Assembly: GCA_910589415.1 (NCBI GenBank)
Contig: OU342630.1
Location: 39,650,012-39,714,011 of the forward strand
DNA length: 64,000 nt
From: Malachius bipustulatus
Lineage: Eukaryota; Arthropoda; Insecta; Coleoptera; Melyridae
Direction: 5' to 3'
The notes under the pieces were generated by a model. The model was not told the origin of the DNA and searched no databases. It worked only from the letters and a program-made list of their open reading frames with translations. The translations under genes and the position numbers were made by a program. Shown one piece after another: positions 34,311 through 47,261 of the stretch (position 1 is the stretch's first letter; every line of letters begins with the position of its first letter).

Positions 34311-36213
34311 CCCAAGCAGCATTAAAGTAGTAGTTACTGGGATTGTAAGTGATGGGAACTTTCACTAAGTAATTATTACGTATCTAAGACTAAATTTATG
34401 ACACGAAAGTTATTATTACATCAATTTAGAGTTTTAAGGTAGCTGTGTAGTTATTTATACGATATATCGACACCACAAAGTAATGTTACTTTATAGTATA
34501 TTTTGAAGTCTAAATAACGTCATCGTCACTAATAAAACTACCTCAAAATCGTTAAAACTTTGAAGTAACTAACTGATAGTTGCAATAACTTTGACAAGTT
34601 ACCTAATATTTACTTCAAAGTTTTTTATACTTAAGAGTAGTTGTTTAAGTTGCGGCCACTTTGTTGGGACTTGAAATTAAACTATCAAGTCGTAGAACCA
34701 TGTAGTAAAGTTCAAAGTAAAGGTAACGTTTTGGCTACGGATGAAAAATACTTCAAAGTGATTATCACCACTTGTTTTATATCACAGTTACTTCAAGGTT
34801 CCAGTTACTGTTAAAAAAACACAATAAAGAAACGACAACTTTGAAGAAACATTTATGAGGCATGATGAGCAGGGGTAGAGCATGCTCAAAGTGCCTTTAA
34901 ACACCCGTATGCACTGGTCAGAGTTCTATTTGTAATATCTATCCAGTGAAATCGCGAAAACATAGCAAATATATACGCTCAAAATCGTAGGTATGTTATT
35001 AAACTCGTAGGTAATATTATTAAACAAATAAGTAACAAGCAGTTTTTTAATTTTTAATAACAAGAAGTTTGATTTGTCACTTCAATCAATCACTGCACTG
35101 AAATAGTGAATTGCAGTGGAGGTTATGTTGCGTCTCGATCTGATATTCTTTTATTATTCACAGCTGTCATATATAAATAAGTGTGCATTTAGCCATTATT
35201 AAAGTTCCAGTTTGGCACCGTGTAGTACAACTTGGAACTTTATGGTGCGCATTGGGACGTATAAGTGGATTTACCGTTATCGCTACGGCACAGTAATATA
35301 ATTCTTGCCTGTATTTTTTACTTTGCAGTAACAATCACTATAAATAGGATGTTTCTAAGTTTTTGTCACTGGCAATAGTGTGAATGCAGTAGTGAATACT
35401 TTTAATACCCGATTCGAAGTCAACTTCACTTTGAGGTAATTTTCTACAGTTGACGCCATTTTCATTCACATTTCATGAACCGCCATTACGGCATTCTATA
35501 ATTATAACATACAAAATGTAACAATTTTTACATATTTATTTAATTGTATCTTATTTAGAAGTATTCTAATAGTACAAAACGCTCCAAAAGTGATTCTACA
35601 ATCTAAATATCTACTTAATACATTTTTGTAATAATTTTTCGATTTTTTTTTCATTTTATTCTTACCAAAAAATTACCAAAAAATATATTTCGAGCGAGCG
35701 CGTTGTTATTTTTCGACCTTCGATCATTGATATTCACGATAAACTTATCATGGTTTCAATTTTTAACCCACTGCTAATCACTACATAAAATGTAACGAAA
35801 GACAAATGTTCCGCTGCTAACTCTGTAATAATATTAACTGACTCTCTTAACCTGCCGCATTTTGTATGAATCAGTGAAAGTGGACAGGCTGATATAGAGA
35901 ATGATGTAAACTTTTTCCATAGTTGCAAGACAAAGAGAGTGAGTACACCAGACGACAGCGCATGGGATAAACACGAGATTCCATTCAAGTAGCAGATACC
36001 ACGCTATTACGTACCAGCTACGTCAGCGTAACGTAATTATATTAGTTCCAGAGTCGTCGCTATAACGTATCTCTCACCGGAAAATTGTTCCCCATTTTCG
36101 TGCCTGGCACGTTGTAGAACCGTTCCAATACCGTTCCTATAACCAGTGGCAAAAACTTTAAAGTTTCGGCGATAGTCGTTGATACGTAGTTACGACTAAA
36201 AATGCTGCTTGGG
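34311..36213. mobile_element. CCCAA-type element 1, unassigned family
   Basis: Short inverted termini CCCAAGCAGCATT and AATGCTGCTTGGG bound 1903 bp. The terminal TT on the left flank and TT on the right could be a 2-bp duplication but could also be chance. The left subterminal kilobase repeats ACTTCAAAGT and its reverse complement (AACTTTGAAGT, ACTTTGAAGTA, ACTTCAAAGTG, ACTTCAAGGTT). A minus-strand 84-codon frame at 35734-35988 is unrecognised. It resembles the element at 39118-41910 in terminal pattern and layout. Confidence 0.65.
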
Positions 36214-37700
36214 TTAACTAAGTGCTCATCGGTTATTACTCTATATTCTTTCTGTCAGTACATATTGTCATAATTTCACGTCAATAATCAGTATTGTACT
36301 TACCACATTTTGAGGAATATAAATGCTATTTATTATGCTAGGACAATAATGATAAATTTGTTCCTATAGTAACATAATAGTTATTATGAACATTCATGTG
36401 AATAATTGTTTAAAAAATTTATAACAAATTTAAATTTTAAAATCAGTGTTATTTTAACCAACGATATTCAATAACGAAAATTAACGGCATTAAGATGCAA
36501 ACATTGTTAATTTTTTTTTATTATTATTATTAAGTATATTTGTTATCAAAGCTTAAAGCTCGAGATTTATTTTCCTGCAAAGAAAAGAAATTAAATAATT
36601 CAGAATCAAAAACAAGCCATACTTTTAAAATAACAGGAAGTGAAACGTTTGGATAAGTGACGAGGGCTGAGGAAAAACTGAACAAAAGAAATCGAAACGA
36701 CAAACAACTCACACATACAGGGGTAAAATGGGCTAGAGCGTTATTTTTTATGGAACGTTTTATATTCTCTCTCGAGGTTATTTTATAATAACTTCTATTC
36801 CCTTTGGCAAACACTTGAATGTCAAACTTCCATTACTAGTTAACTACTTTTTGGGCCGCTATTGATACAATCTCCTGGACCCAACCTTCTGATAAAAAAG
36901 AATTCCTTATTTCTTAGTTAAAGCGCGTGGCGGGCATTTTGCTTCCTGGATGGAGCTTTTCCTGCTAGAGACCGAATCAAATCAAATTCTGTTTTCCTTT
37001 CAAGTGCATTTTAAAAGTGTATCCTCTTGAGAATATAAAGTGAATTACTTTGAGGTCGGAACTGCGTTTTGCCCCTTTATTAAGGTGTTGGAAAGTGTGG
37101 ACGACTGGAATTCAAATCTCGTGGATTATTTGTAAAAAAATAATAAAGCATATCGTAAAGTAAAACGAGTCTCAAAAGTTTTCAGGTTTTCAATGAATGA
37201 GAAAGTTTTTTATTGAAATACGTTGGCTTGGAAAGTTTATGCTTTGTATAAATCTCCTATAATTAAAAACCTAAATCAAACAATAAAAATTTAATATTCT
37301 CCGCAGTATTTTAGAGTGTTCATAAAATTTTTCCAAAAGCCCTATATTATAAGAACGGGGAAAATAATAAAGTCGATATAAGGAATTTAATTATTATTAT
37401 TATTATTGCTGTCAACTTCCTAAAATTAGTAAATACGTTTAGGAGATAATGCAAAAAACAGAAAACCTCTGCTATCCAGTGTCTCCAAAATAAGGAAGGG
37501 ATAAGATTGGAATATTGGAAACGGTAAGTGATACGGGGTCAGTTAAATTAGAGAAAAGTTACACAATACTTATTATAAAATTTAGTAAAACTTCAGGCGT
37601 TGCTGAAAAATACTGAAAAAACTGAAAACAAGTGTTTAGAGGTGACAGAAATGCCAATTAAAGCAAGTTTTCATGAATCCTATCACTTTGACAATATAAA
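36214..37700. other. intergenic; one family A fragment
   Basis: Mostly unique AT-rich sequence, with a less AT-rich part at 36840-37100. Near 37515-37630 a family A fragment appears (GATACGGGGTCAGTTAAATT, then AAAATACTGAAAAAACTGAA). An ATT run lies at about 37391-37406. Confidence 0.5.
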
Positions 37701-39105
37701 ATACCAATTTCTAGAATTAATATTTTGTTGTTTTTGGCGACTTAGAATTTGAAATTTCTAGTTTCTTGATGACTTAACAAAAAAAAATCTTGTGTAACTG
37801 GTGTTGCAATAGAAGTGTTTCAAATTCTTGACGATTGTCAAACTCGGCCTTTGACCTTGTTCGACAATTTGGTCATTATTTACATCCGCGGCTCCTACAG
37901 TTTCACTATATGGCACCTATATAGGGGTGGAGGACATACCTATAGTAACACCAGGAAGGTATTAATTTGCTTTGCAAATGAAAGATAAGCGAACAAAAGG
38001 GCATCAAAAGAAGGTCTTCCTGAGTGCGGGCCTGTTTAGAACAGCGAAAATCACAATAAACATGCAAGGTCAGAGTGTCGAGTGGACGGCGGAAACTCGT
38101 AATCGTAATATCAACACCACAGCCGGTCTGGTAACATACGTAGCATACGAACCGCATTCAAACGTAGTCGGAGCATAATAGCGAGCGATGTCGCATATTT
38201 TGGAATATAAATGCAAAATAAATGCAAAATTCAAAATAAAAACTGTGCTATTGTTAATCTCGAAGATATTCCTTGCCCTGAAAGTGAAAAAAAAAATAGA
38301 AATTCGACCGTAGTGCCAAAGAGGCCTTAGTGGTGACCTTGATATTAGTTTGCAATGACTGATTTTAGCTTCTTACCCACCCAGCACTCCTATTTCGCTT
38401 CTCGGTCCCGGAAAAATTGATGAAACGTAGGAGCCGCGGATGTATACAATTACCGACAATTTTCATCGAATACTTGAAACACTCCTATTTTGCACCATGT
38501 ATCACAAATTAGCTATTTATGGTGTAAAATTAAATGTTTATTTAAGCTGGAGTTAAAAGTATGCCTTTTAAAAGCAGTTTTATAAATAGTTACTTATGTA
38601 TCTAGAGACCGAAATTGAACTTTGGCGCTTTAGAATAGAGCTCGAGAGCCAAGAAAAATATATACTCAACCACAATAATTTTCAGAAAGTTTATTGTTGA
38701 AAAAAAACTTTATTGCAATAAGCGACAAAATCAAAATAGATATCTTGAAAATGACTACAGGAAACTTTATAATTTAGTTCCAAGTTTATTGTTGCTTTGT
38801 TGCTAGGGAAACAAATACAAGATTTCTATACAGTGCACGAAATAGTTGTCGCACTAGGTCGTGAAATATTTTGAACGCACGTTGTCGAGTAGACAACAAA
38901 AATGTGCCATTTTTCGCATATTGATGAAAATATGTCAACATTATTGAACGGCTTTTGTGAAACGAGGCTGAAGGCCGAGTTTGACAATCGGCAAGGGCCT
39001 GAACACTCCTTTTGCAACGTGTGTCACACAAGATTTTTTCTTTAATCGCCAAGAAACAATAATTTTTTTATTTCAAAGTCGTCAAGAAATATAAATTTAT
39101 GAACT
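37700..39105. mobile_element. foldback with a nested TA-flanked MITE
   Basis: The outer arms pair TCTTGTGTAACTGGTGTTGC and GATTGTCAAACTCGGCC (37789-37856) with GGCCGAGTTTGACAATC and ACGTGTGTCACACAAGA (38971-39030). A third diverged inverse copy occurs near 38455-38510. A MITE is inserted at 37883-38442. The exact outer ends are unclear; the right one lies just before the element at 39118. Confidence 0.7.
37883..38442. mobile_element. 560-bp MITE with TA duplication
   Basis: The termini CATCCGCGGCTCCTAC and GTAGGAGCCGCGGATG are perfect inverted repeats, with TA at 37881-37882 and 38443-38444. The interior is less AT-rich. It carries a 68-codon + frame (37972-38178) that cannot be assigned and may be chance. 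Confidence 0.85.
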
Positions 39106-40684
39106 CTAGAGATTGGTCCCAACTAACAATTTTATATTTTATAAATGCTGTAAGAATGTTAATAAAACAAAATTTATAAAACAGCTTTATTCCTGAGAAC
39201 ATTTCTAAAACGTCTATACAGCAGTTATAAACGCAAATTGGGCGCAGGTTTATAAAACATATTGGCTTTTTAACTTGTTCTATAAGGTCAGCGTAGCACT
39301 AATATCGGATAGTTATGTAAACGTCTACTCAAGCCTTAAGAAACAAAGTCAAACATCTTTATAAAACTGTTTTATAAAGGTTATACCTATTACCACTATG
39401 CAACGGTTATAAAATAAATAGAACATTTTTAAGCAACAGTTTTATAACTTACTTCCAAGTTACATATTTGTTTTATTAGTGTGATGGATCACTGCAAGCA
39501 TAAAATATATTTGTTTCATAGGTGCTAAACAATTCCTTTACTATGAGGTAGAGTGTATGATATATCCTTAAAGAAACTAAAATGCTACGACTGGGTATTT
39601 TAATGAAAACGGGATGTTGTATAGCTACTCACTTTCGTACTTACAAGTCAAATTATCGTGGCTCCTAAGATCTCCTAAAAGTCAATTTTACTTGCGAAGT
39701 AAATTTTATTGTGAAATATATAGTATATATGTGGTAATATTTCAACGCGCCACAGTTAAAATTGATATTAGAAATATTAAAAATTTATAAAAAAAAAAAA
39801 AAAAAAAAATTCATGATAATATAATAATAGGTACATGTAAACTTTCTTTTTAAGAATATACTTCAACTGATATGTTTTTTATTGTTAAAAGGTGGTAACT
39901 ACTGATTCAAAATTACACATAATTCAACAATGGCGCCTGTTCATAGGTGCTTAATTCTGTATCCAATATGGCTGGTACCTAATAAAACAATTTTGTATCT
40001 AAAGTCGACCTTATATGGCAAGAAAGCAGAATTAGTAACTTTTATAAAACAATATAGTTACGACATTCAACATATCCAAAATACAGGACCGTATTCGATG
40101 TTTATCAAACAATAATAATGATACCTATTATGTATGTTATTATTATTATTTTTAAATTACCCAACAGAAACATACAATTTCCAGTTACAGCGACCAGTTG
40201 AAGTACAATTGAAATCCAAATAAATAGCACAATACACAAAAACAGTATTTTATTATACATCAGGTTGTTGATGAATAGGTGGTACTTGGGAAGTACCGGC
40301 GTTCATACTACTTGAAGTGCCATTGCAGTAAAATGTTAATCATTAAAATTATAATATTACTTTAAATATAATATTATAATAATTAAATGCCGTTAAAGAA
40401 TTTATAAAAAATTATTCGATTATGATTAACTCTGTAAAATTTACAGAAATGAAATTTAATTTCATTTCTATTTGCTCACGCGATATTAAGCGACACTAGG
40501 GAAGAACGGCAACTTTGAATTGCAAAATATGAGTAAAATCGCGTATTTAAATATCCCACCATAGAAAAATAATAATACGGTTCTGCAATTGCCCTCTCCA
40601 TAAGATGCTGTGTTCAAAATACGTTGTTGTGCATAATACAGTTGGTATGCAAGTCTTACCGAACAAATTTGTTGTATAACATTG

Positions 40685-40912
40685 GCTTGTATGACAGTTA
40701 CAGAACAAATCTGTTTTATAACACTGAACTGGAGACAAGTACAGAATACATTTGTTTTATAATCCTGTTCTCGGTGACCATTAGAAAATATAAGGCAAAC
40801 AGGTTGCCAGTTAAGTAATATACAGAAGAAATCTGTTTTATAACACTGAACTGCGTGACAATTACAGACCAAATTTGTTTTATAAGCCTGTTCTTGGTGA
40901 CCATTAAAGAAT
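40685..40912 (+). repeat. tandem duplication, 122-bp period
   Basis: CTGTTTTATAACACTGAACT starts at 40711 and again at 40833. GTTCTCGGTGACCATTA and GTTCTTGGTGACCATTA close the two units. Each unit contains two TTTGTTTTATAA-like half-sites. Confidence 0.85.
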
Positions 40913-41018
40913 TATGATATTTGCAAAATTGATTTTAGTTTTATAACAGTAATATTTCAGCAGTTATAAAACAGATTTGTTTTATTATGATGTGAAAGTA
41001 TATCTTTAGAGAACAATT

Positions 41019-41261
41019 TTATTCGCTTCTGAATCTGATAGGTAGTTGAATATCTAATTCTTCGGTGCATTCTAACTTTACAAGCCAGTCATTATTTGCT
41101 AAACTACTCGCTTCTGTTTCGTTTTCTGTCCTGAGACTAGACCAGTTGTTATTGAGTACAAAATGTCCTTCGCTTACAACTAATTTCATTGCTTTTTCCA
41201 ACAATTTTGTTTGTCTGTAAGCCTGAATGATCATCAGAGACAGCAGGAACCCTTTCGCCAC
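41019..41261 (-). CDS. unrecognised 80-codon frame inside CCCAA element 2
   Basis: The product has a balanced composition unlike the AT-rich chance frames around it: an aliphatic start, then QTKLLEKAMKLVVSEGHFVL, a polar stretch with SLRTENETEASS, and an acidic C-terminus with KLECTEELDIQLPI. A polypyrimidine stretch and AG precede it, so it could be a terminal exon of a decayed element gene. No domain is recognised and no catalytic motif is visible. It may be chance. Confidence 0.25.
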   Translation of the reverse strand: MAKGFLLSLMIIQAYRQTKLLEKAMKLVVSEGHFVLNNNWSSLRTENETEASSLANNDWLVKLECTEELDIQLPIRFRSE

Positions 41262-42025
41262 TGCGTTTTATTTTTTCCAGCAACTAAAATATCCGACATT
41301 TTATTTGATTTTTGTAAGAATAAGCACCCTTGATCTTTTGAACAGGCACACATATATTAGACTTTTATTTATTTCTTATTTTTTTATAAGTAGTTATCCT
41401 TTACAGGGTTATTTTATTTCATAACAGTTTTATTATTATTTCCTTTTTGCAGGTTCTTTAGTGTTGGTATATAACAGTTATATTTCGGCTTCTATTATGA
41501 CAAATTTGCTGCGGTAACAAAATTGCATTGTAAGATCACTTATATAACAGTTTCATAAGAACACAACGTCAATTCTATAAAGCAATTATGTAACCGAGCT
41601 TTCATATGTTTTATAACACTGCTAAATAACTCCTATAAATCAGTTTCGTTTTATAATAATTTATATCCTATAACGATAGTCGCATAAACGTTTATAAAAC
41701 AGTTTTATATTTATTTTATAAGGTGTTTTATAATTTAGCACTAAGAACGTTCTAAACATTGTCTAAGAAAACAATTTTGTTCCCAAGAGCAAAATGATTT
41801 CCCTCACAGCTTAAATACAACAAAATTATATTCTTGAAGCCGCAATATAATAATTATAAAACAAATCAGTTCTTTTATGAATATTTTATACAGCAAAATT
41901 GTTAGTTGGGGTATTTTATACATATTGTCAAAGTTCTTTTTCTTCTGTACAATATCATGAAGATTCATGAGAACTTGATTTTAATTGTCATTTGCCGTTA
42001 ATGTCACTTTTATAGGCACTTGTTC

Positions 42026-42369
42026 AAGGAACAACACTAGCTCAAGGAACACCTGAGGAAGTTAGACATAGAAGAAAATGGCGTCTGCAGATTCTGCGGG
42101 AAAGGAGACGAGACACCACGTCACCTGCTGCTCAACTGCGATGCGATAGAACTCAAAAGAAGTAATGTTCTGGGCCACCACCAGCTAGAGGCAGGGAATT
42201 TACCCGACCTTGATCCTCTCAAAATCCTGAAGTTTCTCAAGGAAACGGACTTGGAGAGGGTGCTTCACTAAAGGGATTCCACACCAGGCGAAGCACAGTA
42301 GAGGGGATACAATAGATCTTTTAGGTCGCAGTAACTTAATCACCCTCAAAAAATACAAATACAAATACA
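42026..42369 (+). mobile_element. 5'-truncated LINE copy with 14-bp target duplication
   Basis: The 344-bp insert is flanked by ATAGGCACTTGTTC at 42012-42025 and 42370-42383, a perfect duplication. It ends in a CAAATA-type simple tail. A short 3' UTR with CAATAGATCTTTTAGGTCGC precedes the tail. The layout is the hallmark of target-primed reverse transcription with early abortion. The identical duplication suggests a fairly recent insertion. Confidence 0.93.
42044..42271 (+). pseudogene. C-terminus of LINE ORF2 with CCHC zinc knuckle
   Basis: An open 3' end of ORF2 reads KEHLRKLDIEENGVCRFCGK, continuing with a C-x2-C-x7-H-x4-C knuckle completed by HLLLNC. It ends at TAA 42269-42271 after KFLKETDLERVLH. 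This cysteine-rich tail after the RNase H domain is typical of I/R1-like non-LTR retrotransposons. No stops or frameshifts are present in the retained part, but reverse transcriptase and endonuclease are missing. Confidence 0.85.
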
Positions 42370-42383
42370 ATAGGCACTTGTTC

Positions 42384-45300
42384 CTAAAAGAATGCGTCAT
42401 TTCGAAATTAAGATGATCATTTAACAAAAAAGTTATTTTATCAACGAAAATTGGTAAGCTATGCTAAAGTAGAACCTTAACTGCAAATGCAGATAAGGTA
42501 ACACTTTTCTTGATTTGACGAGGACGAAGCTTTCAACACGAGCTGTATAGGCGACTGTTGAAGCGTCCTAGTGAATAATGTCCATTCTCCGAGAGATGAA
42601 AACGCTATGTTCTCTACGATTTATGAACAAATCATCATACAGCTTTAAAAATATTATAATGATTAACAATAAGTCACGTTATTAGAACATGGGTGTCCAG
42701 TCTCGCTCTGCCAATGTATCTGCTCACCAGATCAGCTCGCCGCGCTATACGAGGCTTGTGTGTTACTAGTTGATACAATAGATTTGCAAGGCAGTGTACC
42801 CAAACCTTTTTTAAAACAAGACCGCAATGAAGTGCGATCGTGCTACTTCGTTTACTGTTCGAAGGTGTAAGCCTTTAATTAACTAAAGCCTTTAATTGTC
42901 AATGTATCATTTTTTTATTCTGCCGACTTTGCTCTTCCTACTCAATGGACGTCCTTTGCTGACAGCATGGAAATAATTGAGCATTCTTCAATTTATAAGC
43001 CACATTTACACTAGGAAAATCAAACTGTCCCAGTTATTTTGAACACTACTGTACCCCTTGAATGAGTGACCAAGTGTTTAGTTGCTGCACATTCTGATAT
43101 ACAAATAATTGAACAAAAAAAAAAAATGAACTGGTGTTATTGTTCGTTGAGTTTTAATAAGGATCTCATTTCACCACACTCTACCTGCCCTTTTTGAAGC
43201 TCGCGCATGCTCGATCAGAAGCAAACGAGAAGCAAATGGAGCCGAAAGATTGTTAATTCCGAATGGTGCGGCCGATGTTACGCTATTCAGCCGATCTTGG
43301 ACAGAGTGTTCTATAAAATTATTAAGTGGGTATACAATTAATCAATACCTATCCCCGAAAGGGGAGCCCATGAAGATGGTTTTTATTTAATACCTACGAA
43401 CCCGTTCAAGATAGAAAAGTGAAATTTCGGGAATTTGTCAAACTTTTTATTGCCAATAAGATGCAATTACAAAAATTAAAAAATTTCCATCAGGGGGGGT
43501 CAGATAGCTGAAGAATGAGGTTAAAATCACCCTAACTTTTTTTTTATGTACCTCGTGCCAGGATTTGAGATCAGATTATGAAATGTTGAAGTTTTTTACA
43601 CAAAAAAGGTCGTCTTGCTGAATTTCGATAACATGCACCGTTTTCGCTTAAAATCGATTTGAAAATTCCCCTACATGGCATAAAAATTCATATTGAAACA
43701 CAATTAGAGAAAAATATTCAACGTAGGCCATGGATCACGGGATATAATAAGTAACAGTTTGTTTGAAAATTGTGCTTCACGCTAATTAAGTAGAAGAAAA
43801 AGAAAATTTATTGAGCAAAAAAATGGCAAAAATTTTCAACAGCATGATTCTTATGATGGGGTCTCAAAATAAATCAAAATAAATAAATTGCCAATTGTAT
43901 ATTATATCTTAATTATTCTATCTTAATTTTGATGTAAAACGTTCTATGTAATATTTTTCAAAAGCATTCTAGCTTATATACACGCAGATGTTAAATGTCA
44001 TAGAGAGTTGGAGTTAGTGCTCTCGACTCTTCAGGACAAAGCTATCAGGCCATATTTACATATTTCTCCTTAGGGATAATGGTTTTCTGTCTGGAAAAGA
44101 ATGACATTCGTATATTTCCCTGAGATTTTATTGCTTTCTATCCTGCTGAAACTTCTCCGCTGTTAACAACAACACCTGCCACTCTGCATAAACGCGACTG
44201 TAAAGAGTTGAAGTTTATAAAGCGCGAAGTTCATAATTCTGAAAGAAACTTTCCATTCCTTGAAATATTTCTTCGCGTTTGATGGTTCATATTTCATTCC
44301 CGTAGAAACGACTTTCAATTATTGCTTTGTTATTAAAATATAACTACCTCATTTTTGAAGTATATATTATTATCAAAACATGGTTTACCTACACAAGTTA
44401 CAATAATAGCTGTATTTTCATTGTCAGTGTGACATCTCAGTAGGACAACTTTGACTTGAATACTCCGAAGTGTTTTGTGTGGTTATTTAAACACGGTTCT
44501 GCGATGGCATGCTGATGAATCCCAAATTGAACGAAACATCACATTTATTTTATTCGTGATGTGTTGAGCGGAAGATTTTCACTGTTTTCCTGGAAAATAT
44601 CGTATAAAGACTAAGCGATCAGATCTATTTTTTTTTTTCTTATCTTCAATTCCGTTAGGCTTCTTTTTACGGTGTAATAAAATAAAATAGTTTCTCTCCA
44701 GAATAAGTATAAAATAAATAAATGTTATCGGCGAGTTCCAGATCGGCAAATTAAAATCGTATTAGGTCCGGGCGTATCGCCGAGAATGAAGAAGGCCCTT
44801 CCCGATAAGCCTCTTTTAATAACATCGTTATTCCCTATTTCCCTCCCCCTCTTTTTTCGTGAGACGAACTTCAAAGAAAATTTTCGATTGTTTTGACGTC
44901 TTCCCTTGAAAGGTTAAAAATGTTTTATTATTCCCCGCGGGAATTCAACATTGCAGAGCAGTTTCATTTCGCCATGCTTTCATCTAAGCAAAGCTTCGAG
45001 CGTTTATATCATTCTCTCTACGTGATTTCAAGAACGACTGATACAGTCTTCCTTCAGGTGGTTTTCATAATTCAAGTTATTTGAATTATAATTTGGATAA
45101 TATTAATATACATACTATGTATGTACATACTTATATTAATTTGGTTTGTAACTTACTAATGCTTGGCGTCAGATACCTATAATCCAGAATAAAGGGTATC
45201 AGTTTTGGTGTCAGACACTTGATACTCAGAATACTATAGGTACAAGTGCTATATGTACTTGATTTTTTTTTGTAATTTTTTTTTCTAATTTTTTTTTGTT

Positions 45301-46184
45301 GATGAATCAAATCTCTTCAAACTTTATTCGCTTGTAACTGACGTAACCTTTTTTCACCAGATTTGACAGAATTGTGTTGAAGTCAAAGGGCGAAACTGCT
45401 CTTGACATTTAGATTACGACTCATAACTTTTTTGTGACTATTTGTTTAAATTTTAGCAGCATATTAAAAAAGATAATAAAAAAATCTACAAAAAGTTTAT
45501 CTTGTTTTGAGAAAAACACTTTTAAATAAAAGTTATTTTGTACTGACTGAATAATAAATGCTTTAGGAGGCCTATTCAATTGTTAATTTTAAGTGTATAT
45601 GTACTTATTAAATAATTGGAATTTCTAAGGGAAAGCTTTTATCCATAATGATGTTTGTTAAAGTGAAGATATTGCGTTCGTTTTGGAATATCTTAAGATA
45701 TGGGGTTCTTAAGAAGTCGGAATGTCAGACTCAAATAATTAATTATTTATAAAATAAACACTGCTACATATATTTATTTACACACGACACACTAGTAGTT
45801 AATTCGAGAGTTAATTACTAGTTTAATTGTTTATTAACACTTGGCTTAACAGTTAACACTATTTACTTATTTACCACAAAATGGTAGTATTTGTTGCTAA
45901 ACACATTTAATAACACAATAATTTGTATTCAGTACCTATTTATCTTGTAACTACGTGACACTTCACTATTCAAGATTGACTTGCTTTCCAAGCACTTTTT
46001 ATATCCTACAGTCTCTAGTGTAGGAAGAGGTATGATAATCTCGAGCGTAATTCTAGAACCATATTCGTCAGCGTCACTATCTTCTTCATCTTCGAGCAAT
46101 TAGTAGTCACCGCTTATCGTTAGACCCTTGGTGTGTGAGCAGGGGAGGGGGGGGGGTGATGTCACTGTGTCGGTTGCATGGTTA
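42384..46184. other. long intergenic stretch without supported genes
   Basis: No gene, clear transposon end or RNA is recognised in 3.8 kb. The part 43990-45070 is less repetitive and has balanced segments (for example around 44740-44900), so it could hold regulatory DNA or part of a long intron. An AT-rich region with TTTTTTTT runs follows at 45260-45300. A G run lies at 46145-46156. Confidence 0.45.
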
Positions 46185-46477
46185 CTGAGTTTTTTTTTCA
46201 GATCAAGCACCTAAAAATAAAACTTTTTTGCCTCCTAATACCTTTTCGTTTATTAATTACTTCTCAAGGAAAAAAATAAAAACGACTTCTTTGCATGTTG
46301 AAAAATTGTTAAAATAAAATCAAGTTTCTTAATTTTGATCGTTGCTAGGAAATGTTGTTTTGTTATTTTCACCATAATGTTTTTTACTTTCTGTGACAGT
46401 TTATTATTTTTCCTCTGGTTAAAAGGTTAATTCGAGGGGGAATTCACTCTTGGCAATACATGTACAAAATAGGGGCA

Positions 46478-46725
46478 TTAATAATGCTCATTATTTGGCA
46501 TTAATTCGCATTGCTTGGCATTATTATTCATTGTTTGGCATTACTACACATTGCTTGGCATTATTAGTCATTGCTTGGCATTATTGTCGGCATTATTATT
46601 CATTTCTCAGCATTATTATTCATTGCTCGGCATTATTAATCATTATTTGGCATTATTATTCATTGCTCGGCATTATCATTCAATGTGTGGGCATTATTAT
46701 TCATTATTTGGCATTATTGGACATT
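46478..46725 (+). repeat. minisatellite array, left arm (unit about 20 bp)
   Basis: About a dozen units of the form GGCATTATTATTCATTGCTC, with variants TTGG/TCGG at the join. Two overlapping open frames here (94 and 90 codons) are translations of the array, not genes. Confidence 0.92.
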
Positions 46726-47261
46726 ACACTATAGACTACCGGATTTGTCTCGGGATTAGTCCTAGATTTGGCGCTGATGACACATGATTCTTTGCGGCTA
46801 CCCTCGTTTGTACCTTAATCTCTTATTGTGACATACTTAGTGTGAAGTGCTGTTAATTTTCAAGAAGGTATAAGTAGTAAAAGTTAAATCTTTTAATAAT
46901 AGTGTCTCCTGTAACTGGTATAACTATGCCATTGCGTTAGAAGTATTTTTTAAACTTCCCAAACAGTATGTCGGTGATTATTTGAATATTAATATACGTT
47001 TCGAAGTTGAGTGTCATTTTAAATTCATATATCTATTTTATTTTAAACTAGGGCAGGATACAAAAAACGATAAAAAACGTTACATTATAATATTTTAATC
47101 CAATCGGTAAAGTAAAAAACGTATAAAAAAAAGTACCCAAACTTCATAAAAAATCTCATCTAAGGTTTTCCTTAAATAATATTGTTAGTGGAGAGGTTAT
47201 AGAACACATATAAAAAAAAATCAGTTTTTTGTGTAAAAAAAACCACCCCTTTGGCGAAAAT

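Larger units (their letters stand above)
39118..41910. mobile_element. CCCAA-type element 2 with repeated ATAAAACA palindromes
   Basis: Termini CCCAACTAACAATTTT and AAAATTGTTAGTTGGG are perfect 16-bp inverted repeats. GT adjoins both ends, a possible 2-bp duplication. The interior is studded with TTATAAAACA and TGTTTTATAA, often as palindromes with a short spacer (39362, 40973, 41694). A 122-bp segment is repeated in tandem at about 40685-40910. Such dense palindromic sites look like transposase- or factor-binding arrays. A minus frame at 41019-41261 could be a remnant gene. A run of 24 A lies at 39788-39811. Confidence 0.75.

Noticed and set aside
40486..40904. 128-codon and overlapping minus-strand frames rich in Cys, Ser and Val
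   Set aside because: They are translations of the 122-bp tandem duplication and its TTTTATAA motifs.
46478..46725. Possible CRISPR array, because of regularly spaced repeats
   Set aside because: Units are tandem with no spacers, and the DNA is animal.
46450..46787. Repetitive His/Tyr/Leu-rich frames
   Set aside because: They are direct translations of a 20-bp minisatellite whose period is not a multiple of three, so the pattern is an artefact.
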